From positions 62,001 through 126,000 of the forward strand of contig NZ_MRCB01000008.1 of the NCBI RefSeq assembly GCF_001904635.1: DNA of 64,000 nucleotides. Reading direction: 5' to 3'. Source of the stretch: Hydrococcus rivularis NIES-593. Its GTDB lineage: Bacteria > Cyanobacteriota > Cyanobacteriia > Cyanobacteriales > Microcystaceae. The position numbers and the translations under genes are program-made. This document shows, piece after piece, positions 10,288-18,717 of the stretch; positions within the stretch are counted from its first letter, which is position 1, and each line of letters begins with the position of its first letter. Below the pieces are notes generated by a model, which saw only the letters and a list, made by a program, of their open reading frames with translations, was not told where the DNA came from and ran no database searches.

Positions 10288-11055
10288 GTGACATACTGTT
10301 TGGGAATTGTTAATTGCTTTGGGATCGTGATTGCAGCAGACTCTCGGACTAATGCTGGAGTTGATTATATTTCTGCTTACAAAAAACTCTTCGATTTTTC
10401 CGTACCGGGAGAACGGGTGCTTTTGATTTGCTCTTCTGGCAATCTCTCGATGACGCAGGGGGTGATTACTGAATTACGGCGAGATATCCAAAACCACGAG
10501 GAAGTGAATCTGCATAATCTTTCCAGTATGTATGATATTGCTCGCTATATCGGTCATAAAAGTCGGCAGATTCAAGATCGCGATCGCCAATGGTTAGAAA
10601 GGGATAATATTGATTTTCAGTGTAACTTTCTCTTGGGAGGACAAGTTAAAGGGGAGGAACCCCAGCTTTACTTAATTTACCCCCAAGGAAACTTTATTCA
10701 GGCAACCAAAGAAACGCCATTTTTACAAATTGGAGAAACTAAATACGGCAAACCCATTCTCGATCGCACGATTACTTACGATACGCCGCTAGAAGCGGTC
10801 GCTAAGTGCGCTCTCCTGTCAATCGACTCGACGATGAAATCTAACATTTCTGTCGGTCCGCCGATTAATTTAGTGATGTACAAAGCCGACAGTTTGGTCG
10901 TTCGCCATACCTTAGAGTTGCGCTTGGGAGATCCCTATTTAGCTAAGATGCGCAAGTTATGGGAAGACTTTGTTCGCCAAGCATTTGAAGCAATGCCGAA
11001 TATAGAATGGCAGCGCGAAACCGAAGCATCCGTAGAAGATATTTTGATTGATTAG
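10288..11055 (+). CDS. Anbu-type proteasome-like Ntn hydrolase (COG3484)
   Basis: This is a predicted proteasome-type protease of the Anbu/bacterial proteasome homologue family, whose nucleophile is the N-terminal Thr exposed after Met removal. Starting at the GTG at 10288, the protein begins M-T-Y-C-L-G. Taking that Thr as residue 1 places Asp at 17 (in ADSRTNAG) and Lys at 32 (in YKKLF), as in the family. An ATG five codons upstream (10273) would bury the Thr behind MDFRGV. Shine-Dalgarno evidence is weak for both: AGGGG lies too close to the GTG, and nothing precedes the ATG. The usual Anbu neighbours (ATP-grasp, alpha-E, transglutaminase) are absent. Substrate unknown. Confidence 0.85.
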   Translation: MTYCLGIVNCFGIVIAADSRTNAGVDYISAYKKLFDFSVPGERVLLICSSGNLSMTQGVITELRRDIQNHEEVNLHNLSSMYDIARYIGHKSRQIQDRDRQWLERDNIDFQCNFLLGGQVKGEEPQLYLIYPQGNFIQATKETPFLQIGETKYGKPILDRTITYDTPLEAVAKCALLSIDSTMKSNISVGPPINLVMYKADSLVVRHTLELRLGDPYLAKMRKLWEDFVRQAFEAMPNIEWQRETEASVEDILID

Positions 11056-11145
11056 TTGTTAGTTATTGGTTATTAGTGAGTGAAAACAATATAAATAATC
11101 GCTATCAAGTAACGACTAACTATGAACTACTAACTATCTAACAAA
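11056..11145. repeat. TTAGTTG/TTAGTAG-type heptamer repeats between convergent genes
   Basis: The interval between two convergent genes is made largely of degenerate heptamers (TTAGTTG, TTAGTTA, TTAGTGA) on its left side. Their complement (ACTAACT, ACTACTA) fills the right side, so the interval can fold back on itself. The stop codon of the Anbu gene lies at its left edge, and the TAG stop of the helicase lies inside it. Confidence 0.6.
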
Positions 11146-12626
11146 TCATATTTTTCTTGAACAATTTTTAATTTTGCTTTAGCTTCTTCAGCATTATCAG
11201 CTAAATTGGCAAATTCAATAAAACGCTTTAATTCCTTTCGCAATAAATTGCGTTCGACTTCCCAAATTTTTCGATCTAATTCTGGTGGCATAACGATCGT
11301 ATCGAATAAGGTTGCATGAGTTTTACCGGGATGGGGACGCAAGATTCTCCCCCGACGCTGAATAAATTGACGGGGATTTCCGGTACTGGCTAAGATGACG
11401 GCGTTTTGAATGGCGGGAATATCGACTCCTTCATCCAAACAGCGAATCGCAACTAAACCTTGTAACTCTCCGCTTTCAAATTGTTGCCGCATTTTTTCTC
11501 TTTCTTCTAGTGGCGTTTGAGCAGTATAAGTATTAACTCGATAGCCTAATTCTGTCCCTAAAATGCGCGTCACGGCTTCTAATTGACGGCTATAAATCGC
11601 AGAAGAAGAATTATCAATATACCCGTCGCCGCAATAAAAAAGTGTATGGCGAGTATGCAAGCGTTTAACCATTAAATTTCGCAAAGCTTTTAATTTATTG
11701 GCTGCTGCGCCAACTAAACGCGATCGCTGCATTAATAATGAAGTTAATGTATCATTTTTTTTCCAATCCGCTTCCTTTTCTAATGCCCAACCAATTCGTT
11801 GCGTTAATTTGGCATAAGTTAAAGCTTCTGATGGCGTTAATTCTACTAAAATCGGATAGTAATAATAGCGAACTAATGCCCCTTTCTCAATCCCATCGGC
11901 AAGCGTAAATTCAGGCTGTAAAATCTCGCCAAAATAATTTAATATGGCTTCCGTTCCATCTTCATCAAAATATCTTTCTGGCGTTGCCGATAGGGCTAGT
12001 CGCAGACCAATTTTTCGCGGTAAACTCTCTTCTAAACGAGTCGAACCGAGGTGATGAGCTTCGTCGCCAACAATCAGAGTTTTCTCAGGAAAAAACTTAA
12101 GTTGGGATTGGAATCCTTCTCCTGTTAAGGTAAAATTGGTTGTAATAACCGTTAGAAAAGATTGATTTCCACAACGAAGAGTATATAATTGTGAAGACAG
12201 TTGACTTTGCCAGTTATGAACGTTTTCAAACGCTAAAATAGGTTTTAAATTAAATTTTTCACATTCTCTTGCCCATTGCGTGACTAGATGGCAATAAGGA
12301 CAAACTACCAAAAGAACCTGCAAACCAATTTTTTGATATAGTTCGGTTGCGATCGCGAGGGCGACAATGGTTTTTCCACTACCCGTTGCCATTTTCAGCG
12401 TTCCTCGCCCTTTGTTACGAAACCAACTAATAATGGCAGTTTGTTGATAGTCTCGCAGTTGGAGATCGGTAGGAATTTTCGGGTATCCTAAGGGTTTAGA
12501 CTGATAAGATCCTCCCGATTCTGCAACTTTTCGATCTTGATATTCTTGAGCTAACTTTTCCCAGTTTATAGAGGATAACTCAGGAGACTTATGAGACTCA
12601 TCAATCTGAAGTAACTTTAAGAGCAT
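11130..12626 (-). CDS. Superfamily 2 DEAH-type helicase, orphan restriction/repair type
   Basis: This 498-residue SF2 helicase has the motifs of the COG1061 (SSL2/restriction) group. They are a Q-like start LRDYQQTAI, Walker A MATGSGKT, DEAH box VGDEAHH, SAT motif ALSATPERY, motif V EGVDIPAIQNAV and motif VI QRRGRILRPHPGK. The layout resembles proteins annotated in cyanobacteria as DNA phosphorothioation-system restriction helicases, but no dnd/dpt gene lies in this window, so that role is a guess. A role in DNA repair or as a stand-alone helicase is equally possible. Its last codons and stop fall in the heptamer repeat of 11056-11145. It diverges from the methyltransferase gene at 12722. Confidence 0.82.
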   Translation of the reverse strand: MLLKLLQIDESHKSPELSSINWEKLAQEYQDRKVAESGGSYQSKPLGYPKIPTDLQLRDYQQTAIISWFRNKGRGTLKMATGSGKTIVALAIATELYQKIGLQVLLVVCPYCHLVTQWARECEKFNLKPILAFENVHNWQSQLSSQLYTLRCGNQSFLTVITTNFTLTGEGFQSQLKFFPEKTLIVGDEAHHLGSTRLEESLPRKIGLRLALSATPERYFDEDGTEAILNYFGEILQPEFTLADGIEKGALVRYYYYPILVELTPSEALTYAKLTQRIGWALEKEADWKKNDTLTSLLMQRSRLVGAAANKLKALRNLMVKRLHTRHTLFYCGDGYIDNSSSAIYSRQLEAVTRILGTELGYRVNTYTAQTPLEEREKMRQQFESGELQGLVAIRCLDEGVDIPAIQNAVILASTGNPRQFIQRRGRILRPHPGKTHATLFDTIVMPPELDRKIWEVERNLLRKELKRFIEFANLADNAEEAKAKLKIVQEKYDLLDS

Positions 12627-12721
12627 CTAAACAAGCGAGTAGATGAAAATTTAGTGCGATCGCAGCGGACAATAAATAATTATTATATTGCCATAACTTT
12701 GTTGCAGTCATTTTTCTTACC

Positions 12722-13927
12722 ATGTTCGATTCCCAAGCTATCAACGCTGCCGTTGCCAAACTCTACAATACTTATCCATTTCCGCCAGATCCCCTTTCCG
12801 ACGAACCACCACCGGGATATAACTGGCGCTGGAATTGGGTAGCCGCTTATAATTTCTGCATGGGTCAAAAACCCTTGCGACAAGATATTCGCATTCTCGA
12901 TGCCGGATGCGGCACGGGTTCGGGAACCGATTATCTAATCTACCTCAATCCAGAAGCGGAGATCGTCGCGATCGATTTGAGCGAAAAAGCGCTGGAAGTG
13001 GCAAAAGAACGCTGTCGTCGTTCGGGAGTGCTAGCAAACCGCGTTCGGTCGGTTGAATTTCATCTCCTCAAAGTCGAACAGGCAACTCAATTACCCGGCG
13101 AATTCGATTTGATTAACTGCGTTGGCGTGTTGCATCACTTGCCCGATCCCGTCAAGGGAATTCGTGCCCTGGCAGAAAAATTGGCTCCTGGCGGATTGTT
13201 GCATGTATTCGTCTATGCTGAGTTAGGACGCTGGGAAATCCAACTCATGCAAAAAGCGATCGCGCTTTTGCAAGGAGTCCGACGGGGGGATTACCGCGAT
13301 GGCGTGTTTGTCGGTCGTCAAATTTTTGCCTCTTTACCAGAAAATAACCGAATTGTCAAGAGAGAAAAAGAACGTTGGTCGATGGAAAACCATCGGGACG
13401 AATCGTTTGCAGATATGTACGTCCATCCCCAAGAAGTCGATTACAACATCGAGACGTTGTTTGAGTTAATTGAGGCTTCTGGGTTAGAATTTATTGGCTT
13501 CTCCAATCCCCGATATTGGCAATTGGAAAGATTGCTCGGAAAATCACCAGAGTTGATGGAAAGAGCAAAGCAAATGAGCGATCGCGATCGCTATCGACTG
13601 ATCGAACTGCTAGATCCCGAAATTACCCACTATGAATTTTTCTTGGGCAAACCACCCTTATTAAAAGCAGATTGGTCGGTTGACGAAACCCTATTAGCAG
13701 CCATTCCCGAACGCCATCCTTGTCTGATGGGCTATCCCAGTCAAAATTTACTCGACTGCGACTATCAACCCGTCCGCTTGTCGCAAGCAGAATTTACCTT
13801 TTTAGAAGCTTGCGATGCGAATTCATCTCGAAAGCTTACGGTTGGCGAGATTTTAAACACTGTCGAACTCGATTTAGATGCAGTGCGATCGCTCCAACAA
13901 CGGCAGTTGATTGTTTTGAGCAAATAA
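12722..13927 (+). CDS. Class I SAM-dependent methyltransferase with C-terminal extension
   Basis: This 401-residue protein has a class I methyltransferase core at about residues 55-165. It shows motif I (LDAGCGTGSGTDYL), an acidic motif II (VAIDLSE) and a motif IV-like LINCVGVLHHLPDP, which is typical of small-molecule and lipid methyltransferases. The N-terminal segment TYPFPPDP and the roughly 200-residue C-terminal half are not recognised. A C-terminal winged-helix-like substrate or regulatory domain would fit but is only a guess. The start is the ATG at 12722. It stands alone between the divergent helicase and a small unknown gene, so the substrate cannot be inferred. Confidence 0.82.
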   Translation: MFDSQAINAAVAKLYNTYPFPPDPLSDEPPPGYNWRWNWVAAYNFCMGQKPLRQDIRILDAGCGTGSGTDYLIYLNPEAEIVAIDLSEKALEVAKERCRRSGVLANRVRSVEFHLLKVEQATQLPGEFDLINCVGVLHHLPDPVKGIRALAEKLAPGGLLHVFVYAELGRWEIQLMQKAIALLQGVRRGDYRDGVFVGRQIFASLPENNRIVKREKERWSMENHRDESFADMYVHPQEVDYNIETLFELIEASGLEFIGFSNPRYWQLERLLGKSPELMERAKQMSDRDRYRLIELLDPEITHYEFFLGKPPLLKADWSVDETLLAAIPERHPCLMGYPSQNLLDCDYQPVRLSQAEFTFLEACDANSSRKLTVGEILNTVELDLDAVRSLQQRQLIVLSK

Positions 13928-14056
13928 TTAAATATCAATACCAAGTTGTACTGGAAGTACAAAACGTCGATAGAGATTTAACCATTTATTGCTAGCTACG
14001 CTTAAATTTTTACAAGATTTTGGGAACGCTAATAGAGTAGCTAGGAACGACTCTGA

Positions 14057-14377
14057 ATGCAATCTGAATGCAAGATGATTAAGAATGCGAGGCAGTTTCT
14101 GCTCAATGAAGTTTTGACTTACTATCGGGAAACAATCGCGCCGGAGCTATATTGTCTTGGAGTTCAGAGCGATCGCTTTATTCCTAAAATAGAAGAACTG
14201 GCTCAAGAAATTGCCCCTGAGATCGCTTTATCCGAACATCAGCAAGCACAGTTGTTGGAGCAAATCAGTGAGATTGGGATGGCAATGTTTGAGTGCGATC
14301 GCAACAGCGATCTCGAAGCATATAAAATGCGGTTGCAGCAGTATCTCGTTTCTTGTTGCAAGGGAGTTTCTTTATAG
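14057..14377 (+). CDS. Small hypothetical protein
   Basis: This 106-residue protein (100 if started at the second ATG, base 14075) belongs to no family I recognise. It is mostly helical in appearance, acidic, without signal peptide or membrane segment, and has five Cys residues if the first ATG is used. HIP1-type octamers inside it and ordinary codon choice suggest a real resident gene. It converges with the oxygenase gene at the end of the glycan cluster (19 bp between stops), so it lies just outside that operon. No function is proposed. Confidence 0.55.
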   Translation: MQSECKMIKNARQFLLNEVLTYYRETIAPELYCLGVQSDRFIPKIEELAQEIAPEIALSEHQQAQLLEQISEIGMAMFECDRNSDLEAYKMRLQQYLVSCCKGVSL

Positions 14378-14396
14378 ATTAAATCGGCAATTTGAG

Positions 14397-15206
14397 TTAC
14401 TTTTTGTAAACATGGGACAACGGAAGAATTCCTTTTGGAACGAGTTTGCGAATGGCACTTCTTAAAGCAATATCACCTCTTAACAAAATATCTCTCAGCT
14501 TTTGTTCTGGTCTTCCCCTAAAAGCGGTAATATGAAAATACTCTTCTCCATCTATGGAAGTCGGGGAGAAATAGTAATTAGACAAGCAACATCTTTGTCC
14601 TTCATGTCTGATTGGACTTACTGAATGAAAAGAAGATCTAGTAGTAATCATTACCACTAATCTGTTGAACTTACTCCAGATAGTTCTAGGTTTACCTTTT
14701 AAACCATTATCCCAGAGTTCCAAGTTTCCACCATACTCTAGTTTCCAATTTGGTGTCACGTAGTAGAGTAAGTTTAGTACTCGATAATTACTCCGATCTT
14801 TGTCATGAGAGTTATCAATATGAGGATTCAGGAAACAGTCTTTGTCCATCAGACTTATGCCGCCAGCATAAAGATATTTATCAGCTATTAGATCTTTTAT
14901 CCCTGTAATTTCTGATAATCTAGACACAACTCTAAGATCCTGGAACGCGTAGATAGCTTCCTCTAAAATAGGATTGTATAAATTCATCTGAGCAGCAACA
15001 TATTTATTTTCTCGCAAGCTTCGTTTGCGAATCATTTCTTCTTTTTTTGGGAAAGCATTGTAAATTTGCAACGCTAATGACTCAGGTAGAACATCATCAA
15101 CTATAAAACTATTAATCCGACCGTACTGACAGAATTCTTCTATTTTCTCAGAGAAGAGTAGATCGAGTCTTTTAGTAATATAATCGGCAAGTTCTGTTCT
15201 ATTCAT
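14397..15206 (-). CDS. 2OG-Fe(II) oxygenase (prolyl-4-hydroxylase-like)
   Basis: This 269-residue protein has the double-stranded beta-helix signature of 2-oxoglutarate/Fe(II) dioxygenases. The iron ligands are His129-x-Asp131 (NPHIDNSH) and distal His194 (SSFHSVSP), with Arg205 (GQRCCLS) placed to bind 2-oxoglutarate. The sequence between them (LLYYVTPNW...GGNLELWDN) is typical of the prolyl-4-hydroxylase-like group found in polysaccharide clusters. It is the last gene of the leftward glycan operon, 24 bp after the glycosyltransferase. Hydroxylation of a sugar or protein substrate is an inference from position. Its base composition is AT-rich like the rest of the cluster. Confidence 0.82.
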   Translation of the reverse strand: MNRTELADYITKRLDLLFSEKIEEFCQYGRINSFIVDDVLPESLALQIYNAFPKKEEMIRKRSLRENKYVAAQMNLYNPILEEAIYAFQDLRVVSRLSEITGIKDLIADKYLYAGGISLMDKDCFLNPHIDNSHDKDRSNYRVLNLLYYVTPNWKLEYGGNLELWDNGLKGKPRTIWSKFNRLVVMITTRSSFHSVSPIRHEGQRCCLSNYYFSPTSIDGEEYFHITAFRGRPEQKLRDILLRGDIALRSAIRKLVPKGILPLSHVYKK

Positions 15207-15230
15207 TATTAGTCTCCAGTGAAAATATTG

Positions 15231-16010
15231 TTAGAAAAATCGCCATCCATGCTTGCCAAAAAAATAGAATGCCGATCTAATAGAGATCAGCATCAATCTA
15301 AGAGACTTATACGAACCTTTAGCCCAGTGATGGTAAATCCAAACATCTGGATAAAAAACTGTTCTATATTTCTGTGACATTCTAAGAGTTAGATCGGCAT
15401 CTTCAAGATACATAAAAATATTTTCATCAAAATAGCCAATTTCATCTAAATATTTTTTACGAAATAGCATGAAACATCCCGATAAATAAAGAACGTCTAT
15501 TATCCGATTGTAACCAGTATCTTGCATCTCATACCAATTCAGGTAATCTTTAAATAGCCCTTTTAAATATTGTGGAATAAATCTTCTAGCAAATAAGAGA
15601 AAAAAAGTAGGATAGCGCTTACAAAGATATTGTAACTCGCCATTAGGATAGTAAATCTTAGGTTGTATGAGACCGATATCTGGATTTTTATCTAAATAGT
15701 CAATTAGTTCGATAAGAGTATGCGGCTCGAAATAAACATCAGGATTTAAAATTAAATGATAATCAGAATTTTGAATTTTTGACAATGCCAAATTATGACC
15801 TTTACCAAATCCAAGATTTCTTCCGTCTTGATAAAAATAATCGATTTTAAGGTTGCTTAAATTACTAAATATCTCTGATAATTCTGCTGAAGGAGAATTG
15901 TCAACCACTATAAGATTTATTTCTAATGGTGTATTAAATAAAGATTCAACCGCCTTAAGAACCATGTTTGGTTCATTTTTATAAAGAACAAGTGATGCAC
16001 TAAGTCTCAT
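15231..16010 (-). CDS. GT2-family glycosyltransferase (rhamnosyltransferase-like)
   Basis: This 259-residue GT-A-fold glycosyltransferase of family 2 lacks a membrane-spanning domain. It has an N-terminal SASLVLYKNEP strand, a nucleotide-binding IVVDNSPS segment, NLGFGKGHNLA, and a DxD-like NPDVYF that would bind the metal and the nucleotide-sugar. The acceptor-side motif EDADLTLR sits near residue 203. The layout matches WbbL-like rhamnosyltransferases, though the donor cannot be assigned. It lies in the glycan operon, 20 bp downstream of the zinc-ribbon methyltransferase gene, and would extend the lipid-linked oligosaccharide at the cytoplasmic face. Confidence 0.85.
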   Translation of the reverse strand: MRLSASLVLYKNEPNMVLKAVESLFNTPLEINLIVVDNSPSAELSEIFSNLSNLKIDYFYQDGRNLGFGKGHNLALSKIQNSDYHLILNPDVYFEPHTLIELIDYLDKNPDIGLIQPKIYYPNGELQYLCKRYPTFFLLFARRFIPQYLKGLFKDYLNWYEMQDTGYNRIIDVLYLSGCFMLFRKKYLDEIGYFDENIFMYLEDADLTLRMSQKYRTVFYPDVWIYHHWAKGSYKSLRLMLISIRSAFYFFGKHGWRFF

Positions 16011-16030
16011 ACTTTTGATATAGAAATCAC

Positions 16031-16711
16031 TTAAATAGATATTTTCTTTGCTACGATTACCTTTTGATTATTGATTGAATTGCGATCGCAGTTAATATTA
16101 CGAATCTCAGCAGAAAAACCGCAATCCTTTAGTCTCTCCACAATATCAGAACCATAATTTCTAAAAGCCAGAACTTGTCCGCGTCCGCGAATTCTGTCTC
16201 CGTGATACTCCGGGTCGAGTATATGCTCAATCGTACCATCGGGTTTTTGATAACACCGTTCAACAGTTGTTAAATTATCTGATAAAGGTACGGTGAAAAT
16301 GAAATATCCGTTTGTTTTTAAAATCCGGCAGACTTCACGAAAGCCTTTTTTATCGTTCGGTACATGTTCAAAAACCTCAGTAGAAGTTACCAAATCGAAA
16401 GATTCATCATTAAGAAGAAGATGTTGAACATCTTGACATACTATAGAATTTTTAATTAATCCTGGCGGAACATCGTCAAAATATTCAGAGTAGTAAAAGT
16501 TTTTAAATTGGCTTTTGAGGTATTTATACAAAGCACCTCTAGAAGATAGTTCGTAAACAAAAATGCGATCGGAAAAATTTAATGATTTAATGACAAATCC
16601 GACTGCTCTATGAATTTTAGTAGATTTACAATTAATACAACGAGTACCAAAGTTATCTTTATTTATCTTAATAACTGGAAACCCACACAAATTACAACTT
16701 CCAACGATCAT
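16031..16711 (-). CDS. SAM-dependent methyltransferase with N-terminal Cys4 zinc ribbon
   Basis: This 226-residue protein opens with a CxxC...CxxC element (CNLCG and CINCK, about residues 6-31) that should bind zinc. A methyltransferase fold follows (YKYLKSQFKNFYYSEY as the degenerate motif I region, LVTSTEVFEHVPND as motif IV, FIFTVPLSDN after it). The classic glycine-rich motif I is weak, so the S-adenosylmethionine site may be unusual. Related proteins occur in O-antigen and capsule clusters. It is gene 3 from the end of the leftward glycan operon; methylation of a sugar is inferred from context. Confidence 0.78.
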   Translation of the reverse strand: MIVGSCNLCGFPVIKINKDNFGTRCINCKSTKIHRAVGFVIKSLNFSDRIFVYELSSRGALYKYLKSQFKNFYYSEYFDDVPPGLIKNSIVCQDVQHLLLNDESFDLVTSTEVFEHVPNDKKGFREVCRILKTNGYFIFTVPLSDNLTTVERCYQKPDGTIEHILDPEYHGDRIRGRGQVLAFRNYGSDIVERLKDCGFSAEIRNINCDRNSINNQKVIVAKKISI

Positions 16712-16738
16712 ACCGCCATATTTTTTTGTAATTTAGAC

Positions 16739-17782
16739 TTAGTTAATTCGAGAATAAAGCTGAAAGTAATTGCGACACATTTGCTCAACATCAAACTTTT
16801 CTTTTACTTTTAACTTTGCTTTTATTACTTTAGTTTTTATCTCATTTAATTTTATTATTTTTTGATTTAAATCATCGATATCGTCAAGCTTAAAAAAGGT
16901 TACCTCATCTTCTTCAAACATTTCACGAAATGTAGGAATATCGGAACAGAGGATCGGAATTTCCAAAGCAGCAGCTTCGGTTAATGCTAAAGGACATCCT
17001 TCCGAACGAGATGGAAAAATAAACACATCACTATGAATAGCAGTTTCCCAGGGATTCTCTTTATAGCCTACAAAATTGCATCTATTGATTACTCCTAATT
17101 CGTTGGCTAGGTTTCGTAAGCGATTTATATCTTTTTCATTACCACCTATAGCTATTAGATAACAATTTTTATTTATTTTTAATAATTTAATTATCTGTTC
17201 AACTCCTTTTCTTTTATTGAGAATCGATACTGTCGAGATTTTAAGGTAATCTCTATTTGAGTGATTAGAAATATTATTTTTGTTGAACGTTCTATTAACA
17301 ATTGGTACTTGAATTCCATTATAGATAGTTTTTGTATTATTAAATCCTAGCTTTTGATAATGCTCTTCCATTGTTTGAGATATACAAACTGCTAAATCCA
17401 AGTTGCGGCAGGCAAAATTCCATATATTTCCAAAAATCAAAGCAAATATAAGTCCTCGATCGTAGCTTAATTCTTCTATATGATAACCATGTATTGTCGT
17501 AATTGTAGTAGCATTTATTTTATTTTTATTTAAATAAATATATAGGTCTGGTTTTAAACCATGAGAGTGAATAATATTATAGTCATTTAACTCATGACAA
17601 AACTCAGTGAATTTGATTTTTTGAACGGGAACCTTGAAATTTAAGATTTTTTCAGAGGGAGAAGTTTCACCAAAGTAAAATACCTTAATCTCACAAGTTT
17701 TAGCAAGATTAGTAGCTAATAAAAAAGCAATTCTGGTCATGCCGCTATATTTTAATCTGGGCAAAACATAAGCTATTTTCAT
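16739..17782 (-). CDS. GT4-family glycosyltransferase
   Basis: This 347-residue GT-B-fold glycosyltransferase belongs to family 4. Its N-terminal half begins MKIAYVLPRLKYSGMTRIA, carrying the Gly loop for donor and acceptor placement. Its C-terminal half has the family signature EGCPLALTEAAALEIPILCSD, with the E-x7-E motif that holds the nucleotide-sugar. The retaining mechanism follows from the family. The preceding gene ends 27 bp away and the GT2 gene upstream stops 2 bp before its start, so translation is likely coupled. The sequence is very AT-rich, with long runs of Lys, Asn and Ile codons, unlike the flanking core genes. Confidence 0.87.
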   Translation of the reverse strand: MKIAYVLPRLKYSGMTRIAFLLATNLAKTCEIKVFYFGETSPSEKILNFKVPVQKIKFTEFCHELNDYNIIHSHGLKPDLYIYLNKNKINATTITTIHGYHIEELSYDRGLIFALIFGNIWNFACRNLDLAVCISQTMEEHYQKLGFNNTKTIYNGIQVPIVNRTFNKNNISNHSNRDYLKISTVSILNKRKGVEQIIKLLKINKNCYLIAIGGNEKDINRLRNLANELGVINRCNFVGYKENPWETAIHSDVFIFPSRSEGCPLALTEAAALEIPILCSDIPTFREMFEEDEVTFFKLDDIDDLNQKIIKLNEIKTKVIKAKLKVKEKFDVEQMCRNYFQLYSRIN

Positions 17783-17784
17783 AA

Positions 17785-18663
17785 TTAAAAGTTTGTCATT
17801 TTTGAATTTGAACCATTAAATTTTACAAAGGTTGTAATATTGAGCCATCTTTTTAAAATTCTAATACAAATTACACAAAAAGAAATTAATTTTTCAACAG
17901 AAGATTGTTTTAAGACTTCAACTCTTGCTCTAAATTCCTCCTGCAATGCCAATTTAATATTGGCAGAAAAACCACCAAGTAAAAATAATGCAATAGTTAA
18001 ATCAAATTGTTTTGGCTCAGATATTTGTGCAAATCTAAGCCAAAGATGATAATCCATTGCACATTTGAAACTTTTGTCAAAACCACCTACTTCTTGAAAT
18101 AAACTCCTTTCAGCAAAAACTGTTGCATGAGGAATAATATTAGCTAAATGCAAGATTCTTTTACTATACTTGGGTGGATGGTAAAAACTAACAATATCAC
18201 CTGTGGAGTTTACTAATGCTTGATTACCAAAACACCATCTCCATTTTTCATTTTTATATGATTCAACAATTTGTGACACTATGTCCTGAGAAACAAATCT
18301 ATCTCCTGCATGAAGATGAGCGATCAGAATACCTGAAGACAAGTTTATTCCTTTGTTCATAGCATCTGCAATTCCTTCGTCTGGTTCGCTAACCCAATAA
18401 TCTATTTTGTCTTCATATTGTCTAATAACTTCAACAGTTCCATCAGTTGAGCCACCATCTACAATAATATACTCAATATTTTCATAAGACTGACCGATAA
18501 CTGATTGAACTGTTATTTCCAATAAATCTTTTCTATTAAATACTATAGTTATAATAGAAATTAATGGCTTGGTTTCCGTCGAAAATTTAAATTTATTTTG
18601 AGTTTGTAGTCCACCTTCTTTTAAGGGTAGAGTAAGATTTAAGTTTGTGCTTTTCATATTCAT
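17785..18663 (-). CDS. GT2-family glycosyltransferase (WcaA/PGL-type)
   Basis: This 292-residue family 2 glycosyltransferase contains the GT-A core motifs ISIITIVFNRKD, IEYIIVDGGSTDGT and the DxD-like HAGDRF. The acceptor-side segment AMDYHLWLRF lies near residue 203. The layout resembles the short single-domain enzymes that add one sugar to an undecaprenyl-linked chain. A hydrophobic stretch near the end (LISFCVICIRILKRW) may bind the membrane. It sits between the EpsG-like polymerase gene and the GT4 gene and is separated from the latter by 2 bp. Donor and linkage are unknown. Confidence 0.86.
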   Translation of the reverse strand: MNMKSTNLNLTLPLKEGGLQTQNKFKFSTETKPLISIITIVFNRKDLLEITVQSVIGQSYENIEYIIVDGGSTDGTVEVIRQYEDKIDYWVSEPDEGIADAMNKGINLSSGILIAHLHAGDRFVSQDIVSQIVESYKNEKWRWCFGNQALVNSTGDIVSFYHPPKYSKRILHLANIIPHATVFAERSLFQEVGGFDKSFKCAMDYHLWLRFAQISEPKQFDLTIALFLLGGFSANIKLALQEEFRARVEVLKQSSVEKLISFCVICIRILKRWLNITTFVKFNGSNSKMTNF

Positions 18664-18717
18664 ATGATAATCTAAAACTAGATCGACATGCTTCTTGGCA
18701 TCAATGGAAAAATTTTC

